Assembly (NCBI GenBank): GCA_011319805.1
Contig: SJRY01000288.1
Location: 49,617 to 113,616 of the forward strand
Length of the DNA stretch: 64,000 bases
Source: Macrocybe gigantea
Taxonomy: Eukaryota > Basidiomycota > Agaricomycetes > Agaricales > Callistosporiaceae
Direction: 5' to 3'
Shown: in pieces, positions 14,859-23,503 of the stretch
Numbering within the stretch: position 1 is the first letter of the stretch
Layout: the number at the start of each line of letters is the position of its first letter
The notes under the pieces: generated by a model
Seen by the model: the letters and a program-made list of their open reading frames with translations, nothing else
Databases searched by the model: none
What the model was told of the DNA's origin: nothing
Position numbers and translations under genes: made by a program

Positions 14859-15188
14859 GACAGCTGATACACTCTATGTTCAATGAAATACTATTCATGC
14901 TCTATAAAGGACTCTGTTTCAAGATACAAAAGCATCCAATGCCACCACCCTCTGAAATCATAAATGATGAAGAAGAATATGAAGTGGAAGAAATTCTAAA
15001 AAAGAAAAAGCAGGGAATAGGAATGCTATTTTTGGTCAAATGGAAAGGCTATGGACATGAGGAAAATACATAGGTCAAAGAGAAGGAACTGGGAAATGCA
15101 CAGCAAGCTCTAGACTGCTTCCTGAAAAAGACCACAAACTAGAATAAAAAGATATGACAAGAGGGAAGAAGACCAAAAATCACACACC

Positions 15189-15591
15189 ATAACCACCAAC
15201 ACCTCCAAGAGCCCTATCAGCATTAGCAGTAGTGATGATACCTGTGCATCCATCCCGAACCAACCTAATGACCTCAAAAACTTGTCAAGGATCCTTAATG
15301 CTAGTGACTTCATAGATCCCCTTACTATTACCCTTGGTGCCTACTTGTGCTATGTTATGACAATCTGCACCCACCTGTGGATGGACCTCCAACAGAACTG
15401 AACCAACACTGCTTGAGCATGTCATGCTCTGAGAAGTGATGAACCTTCTCTGCTCTGAGAACTGACAACTCAAACTTCTCACCACCATCTTACACCACAT
15501 CCATGCCTACAATGAAGAGCTCATTCATACATAGGCCCCCTGTGCAGCATTAGCATGGGACACCAATAATAGATGGGGACAGCTAGACTAA
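15189..15591 (+). pseudogene. Decayed extra 3' ORF of copy B
   Basis: This lies between the chromodomain and the 3' LTR. It matches the extra small ORF seen in copies A and C: text such as NLSRILNASDFIDPLTITLGAYLCYVMTICTHLW can be followed, in segments, at about 15271-15377. The start codon is ATA in place of ATG, and stops follow. It shows that the ORF was already part of the family when this old copy inserted. Confidence 0.65.
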
Positions 15592-15629
15592 GGAGTTTTT
15601 ACAAGGATAGGAATCTAAGGAGAGGGTAA

Positions 15630-15940
15630 TATTACAGACAGCACATTTTCTTACCTTATCTTTTCCATATCCCTTATCTCTCCTATCATGCAGCACTGCA
15701 CAGTATACAGCTGCTGAGTCATTTCATTTCCCTAGTTATCCTGAGTCATCTCCTGCCAGTCTTACTCATCCGCAGTCCACAGTATTGCATAGTCCATAGT
15801 CCATGCTCATGTACTGTAATATATATAAGGACTCCCAGATGTACCAATAGCACTAGGCTTAATATTCCTTTTGCCATTGTCTCAAGACTGCTCTTGCACT
15901 TAGTCTGTCCAAGTCCTTTTGAGATTCATCTAGCCTAACA
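15630..15940 (+). repeat. 3' LTR of gypsy copy B
   Basis: A 311-bp LTR starting TATTACAGACAGCACATTTTC and ending TAGCCTAACA, with TATATATAAGG near 15820. It shares with the 5' LTR the deletion near the start that separates this subfamily from the LTRs of copies A and C. Confidence 0.85.
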
Positions 15941-16289
15941 GTTTTTATAGGTAAGAAAGTTTTGAATATTGGGATAACTGGCAAAGTCAAAACTGAATGA
16001 AAGAAAGTATCATATGATTTCAAAAGGGTCATTTCATGGCTGAAATGTCAAGGAGATGTAAGTCCATTCAAAATCTGAATATAAAAGATAAAACAGTAGG
16101 TAAAATAACATCCCAATGCTAGTGATACTCATTATAGAATGGAACATGAAAATAATCTAAGAAACATAGAATGTATCAGTGAAATATGAGTCATAAATTT
16201 TGAAATGAGAGTGGATAAAATGGTAATGCACTCAAAATCAAGTACATTACACTTTTCCACTATTCCATTGGTGTCCTAATGCAGTTTCT
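15941..16289. other. Non-coding AT-rich spacer
   Basis: About 350 bp between the 3' LTR of copy B and the GGACT-rich array. I see no reading frame, RNA gene or repeat in it. Confidence 0.35.
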
Positions 16290-17045
16290 ATATAGTACTT
16301 GTTGAGTTCTGATAATTCTTGTAGAGATCTGGTAAAGTCCTTGTCTAGTTCTTGATTTTTGCAATCTATCTATAACAAGAACTCAACAAGGACTTAACAG
16401 GAACTTCAGCAGGACTGATGAGTACAGGAACTCTACAAGGACTCTAGCAGAACTTTATAGAGATTACCTATGTATATTCTGAGGACTCTACAAGGAGGAG
16501 AACTGTGCAAGGAATTCTGGAGGACTCTACAAGGACATTTTATCAACTATAGAAGAACCATACCAGGACTACAGGAGGACTGCAGGAGGACTCAAGAAGT
16601 ACTACTTTTTTGAGGATTCTGCTAAGGAGATATGAAAAGTCCTAGTGAACTGTACCAGGACAATACCAGGAATATAGAGGAACTTCACCAGAACAACATG
16701 ATAAGGATTTTAGAAGGAATTCTTCTGTACTGTATCAGAAAAATACCAGAACTCCAGGAGGAATTCTGAAAGACTATAGACAAGGGTTATACTAGGACTA
16801 TACAAGAACAATAGTAGAACTGTGCAAGGATTGTACCAGAACTGTATAAGAACCTCATAAGGACCTTACAAGGACTACTTTTGGACTGCATAGGGATTCT
16901 ACCAGGATTTTATAAGGACTTTACAAGAACCATACAAGAACTCCACCAGAACCCCATGAGAAATCCCGGTGAACTGTACAAGGACATTACCAGGGCTTTA
17001 CAAGGAGTCTACCTTGACTGTATAAGAATACTTCTAGAATTTAAC
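16290..17045. repeat. Degenerate GGACT/GAACT-rich array
   Basis: About 0.75 kb in which (A)GGACT or GAACT followed by about 5-12 nt recurs many times, for example CTACAAGGACTCTAGCAGAACT and ACTACAGGAGGACTGCAGGAGGACT. It is an old, strongly diverged simple or minisatellite repeat and not a gene. The complementary pattern (AGTCC/AGTTC) appears at 30340-30720. Confidence 0.6.
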
Positions 17046-17113
17046 AACACATCTGACTTCATCTCAACTATATAATATAGAACAATTTGTACATCTGAAA
17101 GAACAACCCCTAT

Positions 17114-18381
17114 TTAAGCTATATCTATTTCAATACCTAATTCTTCTTCAACTTCATTATCATCAATAACTTCTACTTTCTTTGCTGCCTGCTTAGCTTG
17201 TTTTCTAAGAACTTTGAGAGTATGAAGAAACAATAAAACATGTAATGTCCAATTGAAATTGTAGATTTTTCCAATTCTGGATTTGCCACAATCTTTGACT
17301 TAGCATAATCCTTCAAACATCCTTTCATGCTCATCACAAAATATCCCATTCTAATAATTGAGCAAGTCTTTATCACAATTTTCATATGCACAATGTGCAG
17401 GTCCCATCACAATGCCATCCATCACAATCATTTTAACTGGTGCATAGCCTTCAGCATCATCATCAATGTCCATATCATCATTGCTTTGATCCAGCTCTTC
17501 GTCAATATCCATATAAGCTCTGCTTGGAGCAGCATGTTGTGCTATTGCTCTTGCTCATGCAGCATCTTGTCTTGCTAAGTGAGCAGCTTTTCCCTGTAGA
17601 GCAGGAACAACCTGATTTTCATCAATCCCCAAGACAGCAGCAGAGTCATCTCCAGTAATACAGTCTGCTGTTGCTCTATATTCATGGGTACAATCTTTGC
17701 AAGAATGTGCTTTGGCTCCATAGATAATACCCTTTTGGCCTAATTGTTCAAAAGCATGCTTAATAGTGTCTTCTTTCAGATGGGTTTATTCCTATCAATC
17801 AAAGAGTTTTGATGATCTGCATAATAGATGGTATTGCATTGTTTGCATTTTCCACTGAGAACAAAGGTATTTCTGAGGAGAGAATTGCCTTGAAGCAATT
17901 TTATGTGAGGAATATCATGATCCTTTGAATTTTGCATCAAATGGGTATTTTTGCATTCCATGTGCAAGCATTTTGCTGTTTGGGGACATATCAACTGGAT
18001 AGGTTTGAGAATAGCATCATCAACTAGTTGTAAATCTTCAGTTTGATCAAATAAAAGCCTAGTCAAGGTATGCAGTTTAGTTGCCAGCAAGTTGATCAAG
18101 ATTTCATCTTTAATAGTAGGATTTAATTCTTTTTTCTGAAAGAGCCACATAAAATCATTTTGAAGGTTTTCCTTCAAAGACTTTTTCAAAGCAGTCATCC
18201 AAGCAGTAGCTATCTGAGAGCGTTTTTGCTGATAGAGCTGCAGATTTAATAAATCTGTGTTGCATGTCAAGGCAAAAAGAACCATTAAAACAGTTTGTAG
18301 AGATACTTTGGAGCTGAATGTCTGCTCAACAAAGTCCGCAAAAACTCGGAAACATATATCTGGAAAAGCTTGATGAGGCAT
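17114..18381 (-). pseudogene. CxC5/CxC6-type cysteine-cluster gene (KDZ-transposon-associated), broken
   Basis: On the minus strand a 201-aa frame runs from ATG 18381 to 17776. It contains CLHMECKNTHLMQ and later SGKCKQCNTIYYADHQ, the first cysteine cluster (CxC5-like). Further down, in other frames, come HSCKDCTHEYRATADCI (about 17.67 kb), an acidic MDIDEELDQ region, and the CxC6 signature VKMIVMDGIVMGPAHCAYENC (about 17.44-17.38 kb) followed by CDEHERMFEGLC. It ends at a TAA at 17114. Several frame changes and in-frame stops are present. Proteins of this kind are known to accompany KDZ transposons in basidiomycetes, but their function is unknown. The gypsy composite at 18392 lies 11 bp upstream of the first ATG and would separate the gene from its promoter. 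Confidence 0.75.
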
Positions 18382-18391
18382 AGAGCCTGCA

Positions 18392-18711
18392 TGTTAGGCT
18401 AGACGAATCTTAAAAGGCTCGGGCAGACTAAGTGCGAGAGTGGTTTAAGATGATGGCAAATGGAATATTAAGCCTAGCGCTACTGGTACATCTAGGAGCC
18501 CTTATATACATTACAGTACTTGAGCATGGACCATGGACTGTGCAAATGCTGTGGACTGCAGATGAGTAAGACTAAGGAGGAGATGACTCAGAGTGACTAG
18601 GGAAGTGGAATGACTTGATGGCTGCACACTGCGCAGTGTGATGGGGAGGATAAGGGATGTGGGAAAGATAAGATAAGAAATTGAATAGTCCTTTGGGCGG
18701 TGTCTGTAACA
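18392..18711 (-). repeat. 3' LTR of gypsy copy A
   Basis: A 320-bp LTR with TGTTAGG and GTAACA ends, followed (reading rightwards) by the complement of the polypurine tract, CACCCTCTCT. It forms the left border of the 18392-27861 composite. Confidence 0.92.
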
Positions 18712-18749
18712 TCACCCTCTCTTTAGATTCGTGTCCTTGCAAAAAGACC

Positions 18750-19148
18750 CTAGTCCAGCTGTCCCCACCTATTATTGGTTTCCCAGGCGGTCGCGGCACG
18801 TGGAGCCCACATATGAATAAGCTCTTCATTATAGGAGCAGATGTGATGGAGTGTGGTGGCGAGGAGTTTAAGTCACCAGTTTTCTATGCGAAGCATCTCC
18901 ATTGCTTCACGAAGCACGATACGTTCAGCTGCAGTGGGACCGGTCCCATCAGGGGTTCGCCCAGTCCAGAGGTGCATGCGGACAGTCATAACATAGCGCA
19001 TATATGCACCAAGTGTGATGGCAAGGGGGTTCATGTAGTCGCTAGCATTGAGAATCCTTGCCAGATTCTCGAGGTCGCTTGGGCAGTTGGAGGTAGGTGC
19101 ACGGCTTTCCTCGCTGCTGTCAATGCTGATGGGGGCGTTGGTGGTCAT
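18750..19148 (-). CDS. Extra ORF of the chromovirus (copy A), downstream of pol
   Basis: A 133-codon frame beginning MTTNAPISIDSSEES and ending WGQLD with TAG, after pol and before the 3' LTR. It holds one internal TGA at about 18874, where copy C has CGA (Arg), so this copy is nonsense-mutated. The protein is Ser/Asp-rich at the start and then helical (NLARILNASDYM, LGAYMRYVM, LREAMEMLR). No signal peptide, metal-binding motif or family is recognised. The family pol stop (intact in copy C) and this ATG overlap as ATGA. Here an earlier TAG already ends pol at the codon for Gln. Confidence 0.6.
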
Positions 19149-19195
19149 GAAGTGCAATTTTTGGTCTTCTTTCCTCTTGTCATGGTCCTTTTATC

Positions 19196-21345
19196 CTAGT
19201 TCATAGTCTTCTTTAAGAAGCAGTCCAGAGCCTGCTGTGCATTCCCCAGTTCCTTCTCTTTGATCCATGTGTTCTCCTCATGCCCATATCCTTTCCATTT
19301 GACCAGAAATAGTATTCCTTTTCCTTGTTTCTTCCTTTTTAGAATTTCTTCTATCTCATACTCTTCTTCATCATTTATGATTTCAGGGGGTGGCAGTGAT
19401 GGTCGCTCTTGTATCTTGAAACGGGGTCCTTTGTAGGGTGTAAGTAGTGCTTCATTGAACACGGAGTGTATCAGCTGCCATGATGCTGGGAGTTCCAGGC
19501 GATATGCTGAGGCTCCTTTCTTTTCGATCACCTTGAATGGTCCGTATCGGAGTGCTGATAACTTCTTTGATGGTCAATTGACTGTGATATTGGTGGCTTC
19601 GAGCCATACCCCATCTCCTTTCTTGTATTCACGGGCTGGTTTTCATCTCGCATCGTAATTGTCTTTGGCCTGTGTTTGCACATACTGCAGCGCAGCATTT
19701 GCTTCTTTCCGCATTTGGTCCATTTTTTCGATGAAGTTCTTTACTGCGGGATTGTTCCCTTCTGCTGTCTGTGGTTCTCCCTTTCAGGGGTGCATTCCGT
19801 AGTTGAGGTAGAATGGTGTCTCTTTCGTTTCCTGGTGTGTTTTATTGTTGTATTGATACTCTGTAATTGCTATCCATTCTGCCCAATCGTCCTGTAGGTT
19901 GTTCATGAAGCTTCTGAGGAAAGCTTCCGTCTCCTGATGGGATCGCTCCTCCTGTCCATCTGTCTGTGGATGATAGGCCGTTGATAGGTTTTGCTTTGTT
20001 CCAAGCAGTTTTAGAAGCACTGTCATGAATCACACTGCAAATTGGGGTCCTCAGTCACTGATGATCTTTTGTGGAATTCCATGAAGTCACCACACATTGT
20101 CTCGGTATAGCCGTGTGAGGCCTTCTGCTGTGAGTTCAGTGTTTGTGGGGATCAGGTGGATCATCTTGGTCAGGCGGTCTGTGACTGCAGCGATGGCATT
20201 AAAGCCGTTCGAATTGGGTAGTGGTCCTATGAGATCTACTCCGATATCTTCCCATGGCTGTTGCGGAATCTCATGTGGGTGTAGTGGCACATGTTTCTTT
20301 TGTCGTATGATTTTGTTTCTTTGACATGTTTCGCATCCATTAACATATTTTTTGATGTCCGTTAGCATTGATGGCCACCAGTAGGTGCGGTTTAAATACT
20401 ATGTGGTCTTCCTCTGTGAACCAGTGCAGTTTTTCCTTCAGTCCTGTTGTTACGATCGTTTCTCTTCGTGTGCATTGTCGAATTTGTTCTATCCTTGGGG
20501 ATTTGATCATCGTGATTCCCCTTGTCTGTATTGTTTCATTATTTTCTGCTCCCCCTTTTTGTAGGTGTTCATCCTCAAACATCATAAATTTGAAGTCTCA
20601 TTCATTATTCTCTTCCAGATGTTGGATGAATGCGGCTTCTTTGATCATTTGTATGTCATCCTTTTCTGCTAGGTTTTCTTCATATCCTGCCATTCGTGAT
20701 AAGACGTCTGCTTTTCCATTCGCTTTTCCTGGTACATGTCATAGTTCATAGTTGTATTCTTGTAATTTCAGGTACCAGCCAATCTGTCTCGAATTGAGTC
20801 GCTGCAGTTTTTGGAAGTATGATAGGTTCTTGTGATCTGTCAATATTTCAAACTTCTCTCGAGCTTCTAGGAGGTATTGTCTCCATGTCTTCAGTGCTAC
20901 CATTATTGCGAGCAGTTTTTTGTCACAGATTTCATAGTTCTGTTCTGCTGCGGTCATGCATCTTGAAATGAATGTGATCAGATGCCATAGTCCTTTCTGC
21001 TGTTGTGATAGTACCGCTCCGATGGCATATCCTGAGGCATCTGTTTCAACTCGGAATTTTCCTTCTATTTGTAGTAGTGCTAGGATGGGTGTGGAGGTTA
21101 TATGTCGAATTAGCTCCTTGAAAGCGTCTTGCTGCTTGTCTGTCCACTGGAATGTCTTGTTTCCAGTCAGCTCCGTTAAAGGTTTAGCAACTTTTGTGTA
21201 TCCTTTGATGAATCATCGGTAAAAGTTTGTGAATCCCAAGAACTTCTGTAGTTCTTTCTTCGTTTTTGGGGTTGGCTAGGATTGTACGGCTGTGATTTTC
21301 TCCAGTTCCATTTCTACCTTCCCTTCTCCTATGATATATCCTAGT
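19196..21345 (-). pseudogene. pol 3' part of copy A (RT/RNase H, integrase, chromodomain)
   Basis: In order from 21345 down: the RT tail (GMGTGENHSRT frame, broken), RNase H (AEQNYEICDKKLLAIMV; 20957-20739), the zinc and core parts of integrase (CETCQRNKIIRQKKH; GVDLIGPLPNSNGF; 20368-20087, then NLSTAYHPQTDGQEE; 20026-19784), and a chromodomain at 19531-19196 (DEEEYEIEEILKRKKQG, LFLVKWKGYGHEENTW). Frame changes and stops separate the parts. The chromodomain would bind methylated histone H3 and steer integration to heterochromatin, as in other chromoviruses. Confidence 0.85.
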
Positions 21346-21665
21346 TGTTACAGACATCACCCAAAGGACCATTCATTTTCTTATCTTATCTTTCCCACAT
21401 CCCTTATCTCCCCCGTCATGCTGCGCAGTGCGCAGCCATCGAGTCATCCCACTTCCCTAGTCATTCTGAGTCATCTCCTTCCAGTCTTACTCATCCGCAG
21501 TCCACAGCATTGCGCAGCCCATGGTCCATGCTTGAGTACTGTAATGTATATAAGGACTCCCAGATGTACCAGTAGCGCTAGGCTTAATATTCCTTTTGCC
21601 ATCATCTCAAGACCACTCTCGCACTTAGTCTGCCCGAGTCCTTCTGAGATTCGTCTAGCCTAACA
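21346..21665 (+). repeat. 5' LTR of gypsy copy C
   Basis: A 320-bp LTR, TGTTACAGACATC to CTAGCCTAACA. A TATATAA box at 21547-21553 would place transcription start about 25-35 bp further on, near the CTAGGCTTAATATTCC block. Confidence 0.93.
21547..21553 (+). promoter_or_regulatory. TATA box of the gypsy 5' LTR
   Basis: TATATAA sits in the LTR about 110 bp before its end and is kept in the other LTR copies (for example near 9050, 15820 and 27744). This is the expected place for the element's RNA polymerase II promoter. Confidence 0.6.
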
Positions 21666-21710
21666 AGATATGAAGCCTCGTCGAGACTCGCTCAGACTCA
21701 CACACACACC

Positions 21711-23489
21711 ATGTCACGCTTTATCAAAGACTTGATCAACATTCGACGACAAGCGGTCGCCGACCCAGCGAGCACTAGCACAAGTGACGAGAGCACTTGG
21801 CTCAGAGAAGTAGACCAGACATTGCAGTCCACACCATTTGCAGAGACAGTCCACGCCACCTGCAGAGACACTAGCAATCCAAACAAACGAAAGAGAGAGC
21901 GCATGCCTACACCAAGTAGCGACGACGAAGAGCAGGCATTTCTGAGAGAGTTTGCCTTCACCACCACAGACGAGCCTGCCGAGATCCTCAGCGAAGGAGC
22001 AGCACAACTCATTGCAGAACTCTTCCTAGAAGGAGAATACGGGATAAGCCCAGAAGAGCTGTGGTCAGACCAGAATCTTCTTGCCGAAGAAGAGGATGAA
22101 CCCATCCGCAAGAAAACGAGAGAAGAATGAACACAAGCCCGAGACTTTAGGTGACAACAGATCGAGAACTATAATCACCGAACACAGGAGGAAGACATAC
22201 TAATACAGAAAGGGCACGACGCACAGAGCGTATGACAGAACCAACAAGAATGACACCAGAGTCAAGGACATATAGGAACGAAACCGCCGAACCCCTTCAG
22301 AGGACCAATCCACTGAAGCACTGCATAAGGAAAGAATCGCACCACCATGGCGAAAGTAAGCAACAGCGACTGGGATGAATACTATTGGTGGAGGGAGCAA
22401 AAAGGATTACCAAAGACAAACAGACCGACCGCTGCAGAGTGGGCTGATTTTGAACAAGCTTGTAAAATCGCAGGAGTCGACCTAGACTACTGGAAAGAAC
22501 AGAGAGAGGAGCAAAGACAGAAACAGCTCCAAGAACAGCAATCCCAAGTACAAGCACAGCAGACCCAAGAACAACAGATCCAGGAACAGGAAAGCCAAGA
22601 CCAAGAGAACGACGAAGAAAACCCCCAAAGGATGACGACAGAATACAAGGGAATCATCGCCAACCCGAAATCCTTTACAGGAGATCAAACGTCCTTCGAT
22701 ATTTGGTAGAGGAAGATGAAACTTTACATAACTGCACATGGGGACCTCATGGATACACAGAAGATTGGAGCAGTCCTGTCTAGAATGACTGACGGACCCG
22801 GAGCCCACTGGGCATCAAAGAAGATCGACACCACTACCAACCAAAGCACATGGGCCAACTTCATAACCGAGATAGAGACACGATTCAGCAATGTCATGTC
22901 GCCATCACAAGCAGGAAGCAAACTATTCAACATCAGACAGGGAAACCGACCCATTGATGAATTTCTGGATGAATTCGTAGACCTCGCAGGGAAAGCAGGA
23001 ATGATAGGAACAGCCCCTCGTTTCCTACTCAAGAAAAGCTTAAACTGAAGGACAGCAGAAGCCGTACACTCGATCTCCACACTCCCAACAGATGGAGATG
23101 AATATATCAAGACAGTTCGAGCGATTGGATGAAACATCGATGAACACAGAAATGTGATGAGAGGAGAATTCACAAGCAATCAGCACAAGGCCAGAAATCC
23201 AAGCCGAGGAGCAGGACAGGCCATGGAAGTCGACAAAGTATGAAGCAACAACTGCTTCAACTGCAATAAACCAGGACACCTCTCACGAAACTGCCTGGAA
23301 CCACGAAAAGGAGCAGCAAATGTCACATGTTTCAACTGTGGCTTAAAGGGACACTATGCACAGAACTGCAAGAAGAAGAAGAAAGGAAAATCTCAGGTCA
23401 GAGAAGTGAAAGAAGAAGAAGGAGAGGACGAAGAAGACAAGGATGAAGAAAGCTCTCATAAAGAGGGTTTTGCCAAAGGGTCCGACTAA
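21711..23489 (+). pseudogene. gag of gypsy copy C, with in-frame stops
   Basis: One frame runs from ATG 21711 (MSRFIKDLINIRRQ) to about 23489, with TGA/TAG codons at several places. It includes an acidic part, a Gln-rich stretch at 22500-22600, a capsid-like core (NQSTWANFITEIETRF; FNIRQGNRPIDEF), and two CCHC zinc knuckles ([14 protein letters not shown] at about 23253 and [14 protein letters not shown] at about 23330) followed by a lysine-rich tail. Some stops replace Arg (CGA to TGA) and some replace Trp (TGG to TGA/TAG) when compared with copy B or the fragment at 30901-31754. Gag would assemble the particle and bind element RNA. Confidence 0.8.
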
Positions 23490-23503
23490 GAGGTGCTAAA
23501 TCG

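Larger units (their letters stand above)
10961..15140 (+). pseudogene. pol remnant of gypsy copy B (PR-RT-RH-IN-chromodomain)
   Basis: Colinear with copy C pol but in fragments. One stretch (11280-11474) reads HKEHMKAIILDIGKTDMLLG. RT text is at 11679-11990 (FFCNKKDGSKQLIQGY), RNase H text follows at about 12.5-12.9 kb, integrase text at 13.3-13.95 kb, and a chromodomain at about 14.95-15.08 kb (EEYEVEEILKKKKQG, LFLVKWKGYGHEENT). The copy is interrupted between integrase and chromodomain by the LTRs at 14214-14858. Confidence 0.8.
8858..15940 (+). mobile_element. Ty3/gypsy chromovirus copy B, old and CpG-depleted
   Basis: A full-length but dead LTR retrotransposon on the plus strand. The 5' LTR is 8858-9165 and the 3' LTR 15630-15940, each starting TATTA and ending CTAACA, with a purine-rich tract (AGGAGAGGGTAA) just before the 3' LTR. 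The interior aligns in order with copy C: gag, protease, RT, RNase H, integrase, chromodomain, extra ORF. Most differences from copy C are CG changed to TG or CA. No matching target duplication is visible (ATCTA on the left, GTTTT on the right), so either the flanks have mutated or the copy was rearranged. It carries nested solo LTRs at 14214-14858. Confidence 0.9.
18392..21345 (-). mobile_element. Ty3/gypsy chromovirus copy A, 3' half only
   Basis: A minus-strand element whose 3' LTR is 18392-18711. Its interior runs from the extra ORF and chromodomain up through integrase, RNase H and part of RT. It stops abruptly at 21345, where the 5' LTR of plus-strand copy C begins. Gag, protease and the 5' LTR are missing. 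Copies A and C therefore make a large inverted repeat (about 2.9 kb per arm). Left flank CTGCA does not match the sequence after copy C (AGTAG), so the pair has no ordinary target duplication. Confidence 0.88.

Noticed and set aside
18873..19658. Long plus-strand frames opposite the chromodomain and integrase (for example 18681-19199)
   Set aside because: They are shadows of the minus-strand pol and extra ORF. The same shadows appear on the opposite strand of copy C.
21666..21690. tRNA primer site of the chromovirus just after the 5' LTR
   Set aside because: AGATATGAAGCCTCG does not begin with TGG and matches no tRNA 3' end that I can recall. Self-priming or an internal tRNA site is possible but not supported.
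21711..23500. TGA codons in gag read as Trp or recoded sense codons
   Set aside because: Many TGA sites are CGA in sister copies, some are TGG in others, and the two host genes show no such recoding. Deamination and decay explain them better.
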